Of a stretch of 64,000 nt of DNA, positions 56,100-64,000 are shown one piece after another. Source of the stretch: Euborellia annulipes. Its lineage: Eukaryota; Arthropoda; Insecta; Dermaptera; Anisolabididae. Each line of letters starts with the position of its first letter. Position 1 is the first letter of the stretch. Under the pieces are notes generated by a model. The model was not told the DNA's origin, did no database searches, and worked only from the letters and a program-made list of their open reading frames with translations. A program made the translations under genes and the position numbers. The stretch lies in the NCBI GenBank assembly GCA_023213315.1, contig JAKCPI010005468.1:17852-81851 (forward strand), given 5' to 3'.

Positions 56100-56300
56100 T
56101 GTAATTATTTTTCCGGTTTGCTTATTAGCTGCGGCGGGTGAGAATTTAATCATTGCTAATTACGTGCACTCAACGTGGCTCGTTTAATGATGATTAATAG
56201 AAACGAACAACGACGAACGACTTGCTCCGATTGCAGTCGACCGGGGAGAGAGGGGGGATCGCCGATACCCGGATATCGACATCTTCCCTTTCATCCACCA
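56100..56300. promoter_or_regulatory. TAAT-rich island
   Basis: GAGAATTTAATCATTGCTAA, GCTCGTTTAATGATGATTAA, GATTGCAGTCGACCGGGGAG. Clustered TAAT/ATTA cores in a less AT-rich, non-repeated setting resemble homeodomain-bound enhancers. No frame. Confidence 0.3.
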
Positions 56301-56849
56301 GGATGAGGAGGTTTTTAAATTAAAAAATTTTTCTGAGGTCCATAAAACTTTTAGTTATTTGTAATATGTATTGAAAAAAATATAATAAATAGTCTAATTA
56401 GCGTTCCGATTTATATACAAGTTTTGAAAGTTTTAAGCAAATAGCGTTTTCACAAACTGGGAGGCGGAACTAACTAGGGAGGCGCGGGCTAGTCTAAGGG
56501 AAGGCGCGAATGTTAGACACAGCAAATCATTGCTAGTTTTATAAATAAATAAAATAATGAATAAGAATAAATTTAAAAAAAAAAATATTTTTATATACAT
56601 TTTTTAGCAAGAAAATTTTTTGTTTTTGTATTATTTTATAAAATGGGGGGAGGGACGTCATACGATTAAATATTTTTAAGGTAGCTATTGCAAGGGCGGT
56701 CCTCCTTCTTTTGGGGGGTTTTTTTTTTTTTTTAAAAAGGGGGCCAAAAATTATTTAATAAAAAAAAAATGGGGGGGGGGAGGGGGGGGGGGGGGGGGAG
56801 CTTTTGTAACATAAAGTTTGGAAACCATTGAAATAGACGTAAGCATAAC
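56301..56849. other. AT-rich stretch with G runs
   Basis: GGGAGGCGGAACTAACTAGG near 56459 and poly-G runs at 56645-56655 and 56771-56799. Confidence 0.4.
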
Positions 56850-56960
56850 ACACCTGATAAATCTTCAAAGAGGTTATTCTCGTGCATAGGGTCCCAGGTT
56901 CGCTTCTCATCCTGAGCGAGAAAAATTTATTTCTATTGAAGGATTTTGAAAAGACTTGTT
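56850..56960 (+). mobile_element. SINE S3 (tRNA-like)
   Basis: GAGGTTATTCTCGTGCATAG and GGTCCCAGGTTCGCTTCTCA (B box), CATCCTGAGCGAGAAAAA, then TTTTGAAAAGAC. Shares the B box and following bases with 10869-10936. Confidence 0.5.
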
Positions 56961-57062
56961 ATGTAAATAAATGTTCTTTCAAAAGTATCTATAAAAAAAT
57001 GAGAAAAGTAGAATTTCTTTATTAAAGTAGAAGTTTAAATTGTTAAATTTAATATTACTTAC

Positions 57063-57147
57063 AAAATAATTCAGTTGTGCGCCTAGAAGATTCTGCCCGA
57101 TCTCAGCCTTCACTCCCCCTGGTTTGGGGGGAGGGGGGCCCAAACAT
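57063..57147 (-). other. Exon-like block B (second tandem copy)
   Basis: On the minus strand it is preceded by TTCTTTTGTTTTAG (acceptor) and followed by GTAAGTAATATTAAAT (donor). One frame gives GGVKAEIGQNLLGAQLNYF. Corresponds to block A, but a G/C-run insertion of 17 nt changes the length and frame. Confidence 0.35.
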
Positions 57148-57234
57148 CTAAAACAAAAGAAGAAATAAATATACAAGTCTCTATAATATATAATGAGTAT
57201 ACGTATATCAGAGAACCCCAAGACTATACCTTAC

Positions 57235-57355
57235 TACATTTTTGTTTTGTTTCTTTCTCAGCCTCCGGAACTCCGAAATGCGACATCAACAAATATCGTT
57301 TCTTAAAACTTAAAAAAGGAGTTGGAATCTGGAACTTCAATAAGATCTCACCGAA
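57235..57355 (-). other. Exon-like block X2
   Basis: Minus strand: acceptor-like AAAAATTTTCAG, then an open stretch including FGEILLKFQIPTPFLSFKKR and FGVPEAEKETKQKC, then GTAAGG. The C-terminal part resembles X1 (VEPKEAVYK). The phase does not fit the end of block A, so no protein is claimed. Confidence 0.3.
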
Positions 57356-57415
57356 CTGAAAATTTTTTTTATTAAATTATGCAATTTTTTAATTATTAGA
57401 TTTAATATTACTTAC

Positions 57416-57483
57416 GAAAGGATCCAGTTGGTTACGCCCTGAAGAATCTCGACGATCTCAGCCCCCACTCCCACCCTAACCAT
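57416..57483 (-). other. Exon-like block A
   Basis: Minus strand: acceptor TCTTTTGTTTTAG, 68 nt reading MVRVGVGAEIVEILQGVTNW in phase 0 after X1, donor GTAAGTAATATT. Introns to its neighbours would be only about 60-90 nt, short but in range for arthropods. No domain recognised. Confidence 0.4.
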
Positions 57484-57572
57484 CTAAAACAAAAGAAGAA
57501 TTAAAGGATTAATTTATATCATTGATACTACGTAATATTTTATGAAAAATATTGAAAATTTCTTTAACTTAC

Positions 57573-57653
57573 TTTGTAGACTGCTTCTTTCGGCTCAACG
57601 AGGGCTTCCCTAAAAGCTAACCTAATTCCACTATCTATGACCGGGACGGTCAT
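57573..57653 (-). other. Exon-like block X1 with a possible start codon
   Basis: Minus strand reads ATG then 27 codons (MTVPVIDSGIRLAFREALVE, PKEAVYK), followed by GTAAGTTAAAG. It sits in phase 0 with block A, the best-matched pair in the cluster. Upstream, CATTTTAGAATTAG could be an acceptor. Unknown function. Confidence 0.4.
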
Positions 57654-57660
57654 CTAATTC

Positions 57661-58739
57661 TAAAATGAAGTTCCTCTTCTTTCTTGAGACGATCGCGAAA
57701 CGCGGACACTCCCGGAAGGCAGGTAAGCCTTCATTATATCACTTCGAAACGATACGGTGAAAACGCGCCCACAAACCCAAAGAAAGGTAAAGAGGAAATG
57801 GAAAAATACAGTACATATGTACTAAGACACATTACAGATCAATTAATCTCCACCCACCTGCCTAATCAATGTCGTTTAATAGCGAACTAAAATAGAGCAG
57901 AGATAATTGATCTGAGAATCATTCACGAGTTAGGAAGGAAGCCCGGCCAATACAATACTGAAGATCCCCCTTGATTGCTCATCTCAGAAACAGAATGACG
58001 TTGTTCAAGATGCATGCTGAAAAAAAAGAACCCTAAAAGCTAACAACATCCTATACGAACTCCTAACATCTTGAACATTAACTCACTCTGTCCTGAAACA
58101 ACCAAGGCCCAGAACTCAGCACTGATGGACAAAGGGCCTCGGAGAAAGAGAAAACACTCTTTCTCTCAAATGCGCGAAAAAGGGAAACATGCGATAGAGG
58201 AATTCTCCTATTTCCCTTGAACAACGGTCAAAAGTGAAATGATCCTCTGCTGGGAGCCCTGCCTAAACCTAAATGGGACGAACAACAACACCCTATGCCA
58301 GTATTGAGGAATCATTCACAATTGAACGTCAATTCAAGAGAACATCAGAGAATCCCGACAGAGAAGGCCTAAATCCCCATAAATATATAAATGCATGAGC
58401 GTAGAGATTTTCTAATTAAGCGCCAATATATAGTATAGACTCTATCTATTGCTAGCTAAATAATGTAATAAGAATTGCGTGTATTCTTAAAAATTAATAA
58501 ACATAGAAAGGTGGATCCCCTTAGATAATATTGTTAATAATCCCATACACGCAAAACTTAAATCCTAACACTGAATTATATAATAATAGCTAAAATAATA
58601 ATACATGCACACTTGAATTGTCTCATATGTTGATGTTGCTCCCCCGTGGGGTAAAGGGATGAAATGAGTACTCTGCCTGACCACATATTACCAATAATCG
58701 TATACCTTTTGCTTATTGAACATTCATCCATCCCTTTAC
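57661..58739. other. Non-repeated stretch within the candidate transcription unit
   Basis: More even composition (57660-58400) than the window average, with no repeat match. The plus strand has CGGAAGGCAGGTAAGCC at 57711-57727, donor-like after a short frame starting MKFLFFLETIAKRGH. 58635-58735 has an imperfect inverted repeat (GGTAAAGGGATGAAATGA versus TTCATCCATCCCTTTACC). Confidence 0.35.
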
Positions 58740-58766
58740 CTTGAGAAACGAAACCTGCATTGGGTA
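58740..58766 (-). other. Possible 27-nt micro-exon
   Basis: Minus strand: TTTTATATTTCAG acceptor, TACCCAATGCAGG..., CTCAAG followed by GTAAAG. Such a tiny block can arise by chance. Confidence 0.2.
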
Positions 58767-59094
58767 CTGAAATATAAAAACCTATTCTTTAATAAAAAAA
58801 AATTAAAAAGTTAAATTTAGTATATTAAAAAATGAATTTAGAAAAAAATTTGACCAATTATCTTAATGTAAATTTAAATAAAAAAAGTAAAAATGAAGTG
58901 AAGTTTTGAAAATTAATTAATTTTTAATTTAAAAATCTTGAATTTAAATCTTTAACTATCTAAAAGGGACTCTGAAATGGGAGAATTGCTTGTAATTAAT
59001 ACATCCTATCCATGCACCTAAGTAAAAATATTCTTATATTTAAGCCGGAATAAGAAAAGTCAAATAAAATTTTGAAAAATCCTAAACTGCTTAC

Positions 59095-59244
59095 TCTACG
59101 CCCATGTAAATGTTCATACAGACTTTAAATGTAGCTGCTACACTCGTGGAATCTGCTGTAGTGACTGCCTGGCTGACGTAACGCGATGTCTGATGAAGGA
59201 TGGTCTCTTTATGATGTCGATTCTCGAAGGCGATTCGTCGATTT
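59095..59244 (-). other. Exon-like block of 150 nt
   Basis: Minus strand: T-rich tract and TTTATTTTTTAG acceptor; 150 nt fully open in one frame (NRRIAFENRHHKETILHQTS, then RYVSQAVTTADSTSVAATF, KVCMNIYMGV); donor GTAAGC. The length is a multiple of three and both boundaries are in the same phase, so it could be skipped without frame loss. Composition is much more even than its surroundings. No family recognised. The best single coding-exon candidate in the window. Confidence 0.45.
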
Positions 59245-59456
59245 CTAAAAAATAAACAAAAAAAAAAAAATTTAAATTGTGAGAAAAGCAAACCTCTGGC
59301 TCAAAGAGCAAGAGATTGAATGGAATATTACACTAATTGTAATATTCTCATTTGACTTCTATCAAATAGATTCACTTTAATGTCGCTTTTATAACCGTCA
59401 AAAAAGAAAAAATATTGAAAAAAAGTCCGAAAGCTGCAATGAATAAATAACACGGT

Positions 59457-60090
59457 GGACTGTTCGCACAACAATAATATACAACTTTCGCTTATCTTGG
59501 GTAATTGAAAGTTGTGTACTGTGTTTGCCACACCAGATTTTTTGTGTCGACATATTAATAAATAAGTTCCGGGATGACCGAGCTCAGTGTTTTTTTCTTT
59601 TGATAAAATTGGAAATAACTAAAGAAGTATTATACCTCAGTAAAGTAATAGCTAGTCGAAGTATCCCAAAGACGAAATCTAGGATAATTTCATATTGGTA
59701 TTTAAAATTTGAAATAAATCAAAAGCGAATTAATAATATACAACTTTCGCTAAAAAAGTACATCAAAGTACTAGTATGCGAGGTTCCCAAAGACGAGATC
59801 AATCGTAGTTTGTTTTGTATTACCGCAAATAGTAAATATTTAAAATTTGAATGAAATGGTCGTTAAAGCAAATATCGAGAAAATTGGCAAAAACTAAAAA
59901 AGTACATCAGTAAAGCACTAGTACTCGAAGTCATCCAAAAACGAGACCTAGCGTAATTTGTTTTGTTTACGCCGAAAGGAACAAAAAAAAAAAAATTACA
60001 TCTCGAATTCTAATATAGTATATTGGCAACTTAAATATATGTCGACGCAAAAAATTTGGTGCAACTAGTCACACCATACTTTTAAATAAA
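59457..60090 (+). mobile_element. DHX-derived region with tandem duplication
   Basis: 59457-59580 is the large hairpin end (CTTGGGTAATTGAAAGTTGT, CACACCAGATTTTTTGTGTC). Three related units follow (about 59640, 59760, 59900), each with CAGTAAAG..ACTAGTA and CCCAAAGACGAGATC-type blocks; a last minus-like hairpin edge is at 60040-60085. The 109-codon frame at 59525 only reflects this repeat. Confidence 0.6.
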
Positions 60091-61379
60091 ATATAAATGA
60101 AATGGGACCCAAAGATAAAGGAGAGAAAAAGAAGGTTAAAAAAAAAATATTTGCATTCATTAAGTCACCTTGAAGCAAGAAGGATGATTATAAAAATGTC
60201 CTTTTTCTAAAAGTAAAAGGTGCTTATAGAATAATTTCTTTAAGAAAACAAAGAGAATCCAGACAGGTTCAGACTCGAAAGAGATAAGAGAAGTAAAGAG
60301 AAAAAAAACTAAGAAAAAAATTATTTTAAAAAAATAGTAGGCCTATGTTAAAAATATAATTATTCATTAATTTTATATTTAAGGGATTTGATAATGTTAA
60401 GTATGGCGTTTGATCCATCAACAAATAAATATCACAAATGATGATTTAATTCAAGAATAAAAAATAAAATATTTTCGACTCCGATAATATATTTTTCTGT
60501 TTCATGTAATAATTAGATTCCTGCGTGTATGTGTGATTTCATTCAATATAATATGAAATAGCTAATAAAATTAAATTTGTAAAATGGATTAAATAATGAC
60601 AAAAACTTGATATAAGATAAAGATAGAAGATGTACTTCTTTGAGCCTAAATGTAATGTGGCATCATAGGCAACTTTTGCATGAAAGTGATTTTGTATTGC
60701 CTCAGGGTCTTAGAAGGTACAGAAACGCTTTAGCAAAAACGAGATGAAAGAATTACTGAACTTTAATTTTACTTTCAAATAAGAATATCTTAGCCCTGAA
60801 CTACTGATTCAATATTTAACAAAGTATAAGTTTAAAATGTATAGTACGTGAACATGTCTGGATAAGAAGTCAAAGAGCTAATAATGATTCGCTATACTTT
60901 ATAAAATGCCTATCTAATTCATATAAAATATTCATTTCATTTACTTGGTATCTTTTAGTTTTTTATAAAATAATTATAGAATATAATAATTAATCTTATA
61001 CCAAATGAGATAAAGACATAAGAGTATAGAAAATTTGATCATGAACTAGTAGAATGAAATGAGTAGATAGGGATATTTTATGGCAAAAATAAAATAAATA
61101 GAAAATAAATCATCAATTAAAATGGAGAGTAAAAAAATAAATAACGACAAAATGAATTCATATAAGGTACGACACTAATATTCAGAAAGGGGCCTGGGGC
61201 TTAAAGGCGTCATCTAACATCAAAAAATAAGTGTTGTTTGTAGTTGAGACAGTGATTAATAAATTTAAAAAAAAATATCTAGAAATTCTTGAAATTTTTT
61301 ATCAATTATAAATATTGAATGATTAATGAGAATAATTAATAAATAATTAGCAATATAGAAGTCAAATACCTAGGCAAAA
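60091..61379. other. AT-rich stretch, nothing recognised
   Basis: No repeat family, no frame. Unlike most of the window it lacks even old transposon fragments. Confidence 0.45.
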
Positions 61380-61660
61380 ACTGCGAGAAACGAAGAGAGC
61401 GCGAGAGAGCCTGCCATCTGCTATGATGGCTGCCTTATAACTGAGGTGGCGTGGGTATTTCTTGATAAAAGTTGCACAGGTTAATCCTTACTCAAAAGCC
61501 TCCCCTCTACTAACCTCTCTAGGCTAGCTCAGTGTTCTTTTCTAAGCCGGCCTAATGGCGCCAAAGAATACAGCCCTTGTGATTGGCTAATTAGTCAGAA
61601 GTGGGAGGAAGATGAAGAGAGGGGGAATTATTATATTGAATATTTTAATGTGATTGCAAA
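61380..61660. promoter_or_regulatory. Even-composition island upstream of exon-like blocks
   Basis: GCCATCTGCTATGATGGCTG (inverted GCCATC/GATGGC), TAAGCCGGCCTAATGGCGCC and the CCAAT-type TGTGATTGGCTAATTAG. Single-copy look and AT-rich borders. It lies within the span of the candidate minus-strand unit, so it could be an intronic regulatory element. Confidence 0.3.
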
Positions 61661-61990
61661 AAGAGAGGGGAGGGTACCTAGGCTTCTCTAATAGTAATTA
61701 TCGTTAAGGGGGAAGGTGGACGATTCTATTTTATTTAAATAAAAGGGGAGTCAGGTAGTGAAAATTGTGATGACTTTTTCTTATGTATTTTTTGTGAAAT
61801 GAATAGTTATGTAATAAAAGCAATAGAAAATATCCTTAGGGATTTTTTTCCCATCAAATTCACTCCGTAAAAACCCGGTCGTACCGGATTTTTGTGTCGT
61901 TTCAAAAAAGAAGAAATAGTGAATAAAAATCTCAATGAGACGGTCATTCATTAATTAAAATAAAAAGTAAAAATGATAATTTCAACTCAC
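61661..61990. other. AT-rich stretch, nothing recognised
   Basis: AACCCGGTCGTACCGGATTT at 61874 is a short palindromic block; otherwise featureless. Confidence 0.4.
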
Positions 61991-62105
61991 CCAAATGATC
62001 TCCGCCTGAGTGTTAGGCCAACACGAAGATTGGCTTTTGAAGAGACACAAAACGATTTGAAGAGAAGAACAGAGAATGTTTTACTTCATAATAGCGGAGA
62101 AATAT
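61991..62105 (-). other. Exon-like block, possibly untranslated
   Basis: Minus strand: TTTATTTATTTTTCAG acceptor, 115 nt (ATATTTCTCCGCTATTATGA ... AGGCGGAGATCATTTGG), donor GTGAGT. All three frames contain stops, so it would be a 5' untranslated or non-coding RNA exon. Confidence 0.35.
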
Positions 62106-62613
62106 CTGAAAAATAAATAAATAATTTTATTAAAATATTGTATTTAGAAAATAATTACAAACAAGTATGAGTATCAAGCTACGTATTATTTTGAACAAGA
62201 ATAAATTAAAAAAGGCAAGAGAACAATTGACCGAAATGTTGTTAAAGAATCTAAAAACTTCGTTTGAGTTTTTTTCTAAGTTGATATAAGTAAAGAAGAA
62301 ATGAACTTTAATTTTTTTTTTTTTTTTTTTTTTATTATTGACATTTCTAATGATAGCTCTATTAAATGAAGAAGTTCCACATTAAGTTAACGAAACGTTG
62401 TATTTTGAAATAAAATGAAGTTTTATATTGTTTTTCAATATAAATATGGCTTGTGTAAGTTTAAGATTATTTTTTAATAAAAAACAAATATTAAAAGAAG
62501 TTATAATTATTTTCTAAATGTTCCGGAAATAGAAAAAAAATTTATTTTAAAATTTAGAAAATTTTAGATTCATGCAGAATTCTTTTATCTACAAAAAAAC
62601 TATATCCTTTTTA
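62106..62613. other. AT-rich stretch, nothing recognised
   Basis: T run at 62310-62332; no match. Confidence 0.45.
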
Positions 62614-63270
62614 AAAAAATCTGGTGTGACTGGCGCACAGCACACAACTTTCTCTTACCTTCGGTAATCGAAAGTTGTGTTCTGGGCTTGTCACACCAGA
62701 TTTTTCGTGTCGACATATATTTAGTTTCCGACAGTACGGAACATTCGAATTTCAGGATGTAAAATTTATAAGTATGGGAAAATATTTATATTTTGTTACC
62801 ATGGCAACCATTTCTCCTATCTTTTCTATGAAATACAAGAGTAAAGTGGTCTTCAGAAGATATCAATGACAAAATGAGACTATACATTTTAAAGAGAATC
62901 TAAAAAATAATTGATTTTTGAATTTAAAAATAAAATCTTTGGAGCGAATTTTGAGAAAATCAAAAAAAAAACTGAAAAAGTGCATCAGTAAAGTACTAGT
63001 ACTCTTTGGTCAATTTTGTTCAAAAGCTTCGTGTCACTTCCCATGGGGGTGCCTAACTTAAATATAAAATTTCAACCACCCAGCTCTTTTTGTTCTTGAG
63101 ATATTTTGTTCACAGACAGACAGACTATGTGGCCAAAACCAATTTTTTGGATTCAGGGGACCTCAAAACGTGTATATCCATCAAAATCTCTACATCGAAT
63201 TTTTGTCATGAATCCAATACTTTCTATCTCTATATATTAACATATATATAGAGGTAAGAGAAAGTAAAAA
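62614..63270 (+). mobile_element. DHX repeat, full length
   Basis: Second good reference copy: AAAAAAATCTGGTGTGACTG, large hairpin to about 62705, ATTTAGTTTCCGACAGTACG, X-box GTTACCATGGCAAC (62795-62808), GTGCATCAGTAAAGTACTAG, a very short CAGACAGACAGAC tract, GACCTCAAAACGTGTATATC and the terminal hairpin with GGTAAGAGAAAGTAAAAA. Confidence 0.9.
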
Positions 63271-63589
63271 GGCATTATAAAAAATGTTTTAATCAAAAAA
63301 GTAAATTTGGTAAAAGCACACTTCTCATTTTTGGTGAAAATAGGCTTATATAATTTTTTTATAATTTTCCTCTTTTTGTTTCAAAATTGTATTTTTAAAG
63401 ATCAGGATTTTGTTCCTCAATAGATATCTAATAGTATTAGGCCTGCTAACTATTTTAGGATAATTGGTTCCAAATTTAAAAAAAAAAATTTAGTTTAAAA
63501 TATTTGAAATTTTTTATTTTTATTTTTTGAATGAGGAAATAAAAAATTTATTGTTAGATTAATAAATTAATTTCAAATTTTTTTGACGT
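63271..63589. other. AT-rich stretch, nothing recognised
   Basis: No frame or match. Confidence 0.45.
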
Positions 63590-64000
63590 GACAACGTCTT
63601 ACAAATCATGTGTCTATAGTGGCATGTTAGAGGGGCTTGCACGAAAAAGTTTATTGGCTTGAATAACTCCTCTGTCTTAAGAGGTATAATTATGAGAAAT
63701 ATACGGTTAGAAAGAATGAGTTTTCAGCTAAAGATTTCACCATTTATTTTTTTTCCTATCATTTTATTTTACCGCGCTGCGGTAAATTCTAATTTGAAAG
63801 TTTAAACCCCTGTAGATTCTGAACGGCTAATCAGATCAGACTAAATGGGATGTCATTTGGTGCAGAAAGAAAACCTCTAATAGAATAAATAAAAAAATCC
63901 CGAGTAATTAACTCCAAAATTGGTTTTTTTCTCGAAAAACCTCATTTTTTAGGCAAAAAAATATCGAAAAATAGCCCTACTTGTGCAACGCCTAGCTACT
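63590..64000 (-). mobile_element. Dispersed repeat B, partial
   Basis: 63735-64000 is the inverse of 31417-31690 (TTATTTTACCGCGCTGCGGT, AAACCCCTGTAGATTCTGAA, CGGCTAATCAGATCAGACTA, ATAGCCCTACTTGTGCAACG). 63590-63730 (GTGACAACGTC, GGGGCTTGCACGAAAAAG) may be its other side; the copy runs out of the window. Confidence 0.6.

Noticed and set aside
59525..59854. 109-codon frame
   Set aside because: Begins within the DHX hairpin and runs through tandem repeat units; no domain.
1..64000. CRISPR array
   Set aside because: No regularly spaced identical short repeats with unique spacers; the repeats here are dispersed transposon copies or microsatellites.
1..64000. Endogenous virus or long reverse-transcriptase gene
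   Set aside because: No frame shows reverse transcriptase, integrase, capsid or envelope motifs; only short LINE and Penelope-like ends are visible.

Overview
This is a very AT-rich, gene-poor piece of eukaryotic nuclear DNA, most likely from an arthropod and possibly a sap-sucking hemipteran insect. That guess rests on style only: a DUF4817-type mariner transposase remnant, tRNA-derived SINEs, pogo/Tigger and hAT miniature elements, and Penelope-like motifs. Nothing is organised like a bacterial, organellar or viral genome. I find no intact protein-coding gene. The only clearly recognisable protein is a broken transposase at 23.7-24.3 kb.

The window is mostly layers of mobile-element copies. 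The dominant family, called DHX here, has at least 20 whole or partial copies on both strands. A full copy is about 650-750 bp. It has a ~90-bp near-perfect hairpin at one end, a smaller AT-rich hairpin at the other, an internal RFX/X-box-like palindrome (GTTGCCATGGTAAC), and a CA/CAGA segment that has grown into long microsatellites in some copies (131-203, about 23005-23092). Next come a tRNA-derived SINE (S1, about 12 copies, several with target-site duplications), two other tRNA-headed repeat types (S2, S3), and Penelope-like fragments, some arranged as large inverted repeats (35146-35946, 37686-37990). These carry a CTGATGA...GCCGAAACGTA block that can be folded like a type I hammerhead ribozyme. 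Cut-and-paste elements include a mariner (22834-24451), pogo/Tigger-like MITEs (27676-28010, 42883-44710), a hAT-like MITE (1410-1680) and several unclassified inverted-repeat elements. Nesting is common: DHX in mariner, two DHX copies in a pogo-like MITE, a retroposon in DHX, an S1 in a duplicated 1-kb repeat, and a foldback element in an S2 SINE.

Between the repeats lie short islands of higher GC and less repetitive sequence (for example 7.44-7.70, 12.18-12.56, 17.43-17.87, 18.17-18.48, 19.08-19.28, 28.37-28.69, 40.59-40.70, 41.84-42.58, 50.04-50.34, 53.70-54.52, 56.10-56.30 and 61.38-61.66 kb). They could be promoters, untranslated exons or enhancers of a neighbouring gene whose coding exons are elsewhere. 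The best hint of transcription is on the minus strand at 57.0-62.1 kb: several splice-site-bounded segments, including an open 150-bp exon-like block at 59095-59244 and a tandemly duplicated exon pair at 57063-57653. They do not join into one clean reading frame, so they may be a non-coding transcript, a pseudogene or chance.

The likeliest undescribed item is DHX: a high-copy, double-hairpin, non-autonomous element that spreads X-box-like sites, splice-donor-like motifs and microsatellite seeds. The hammerhead-like Penelope palindrome is second.
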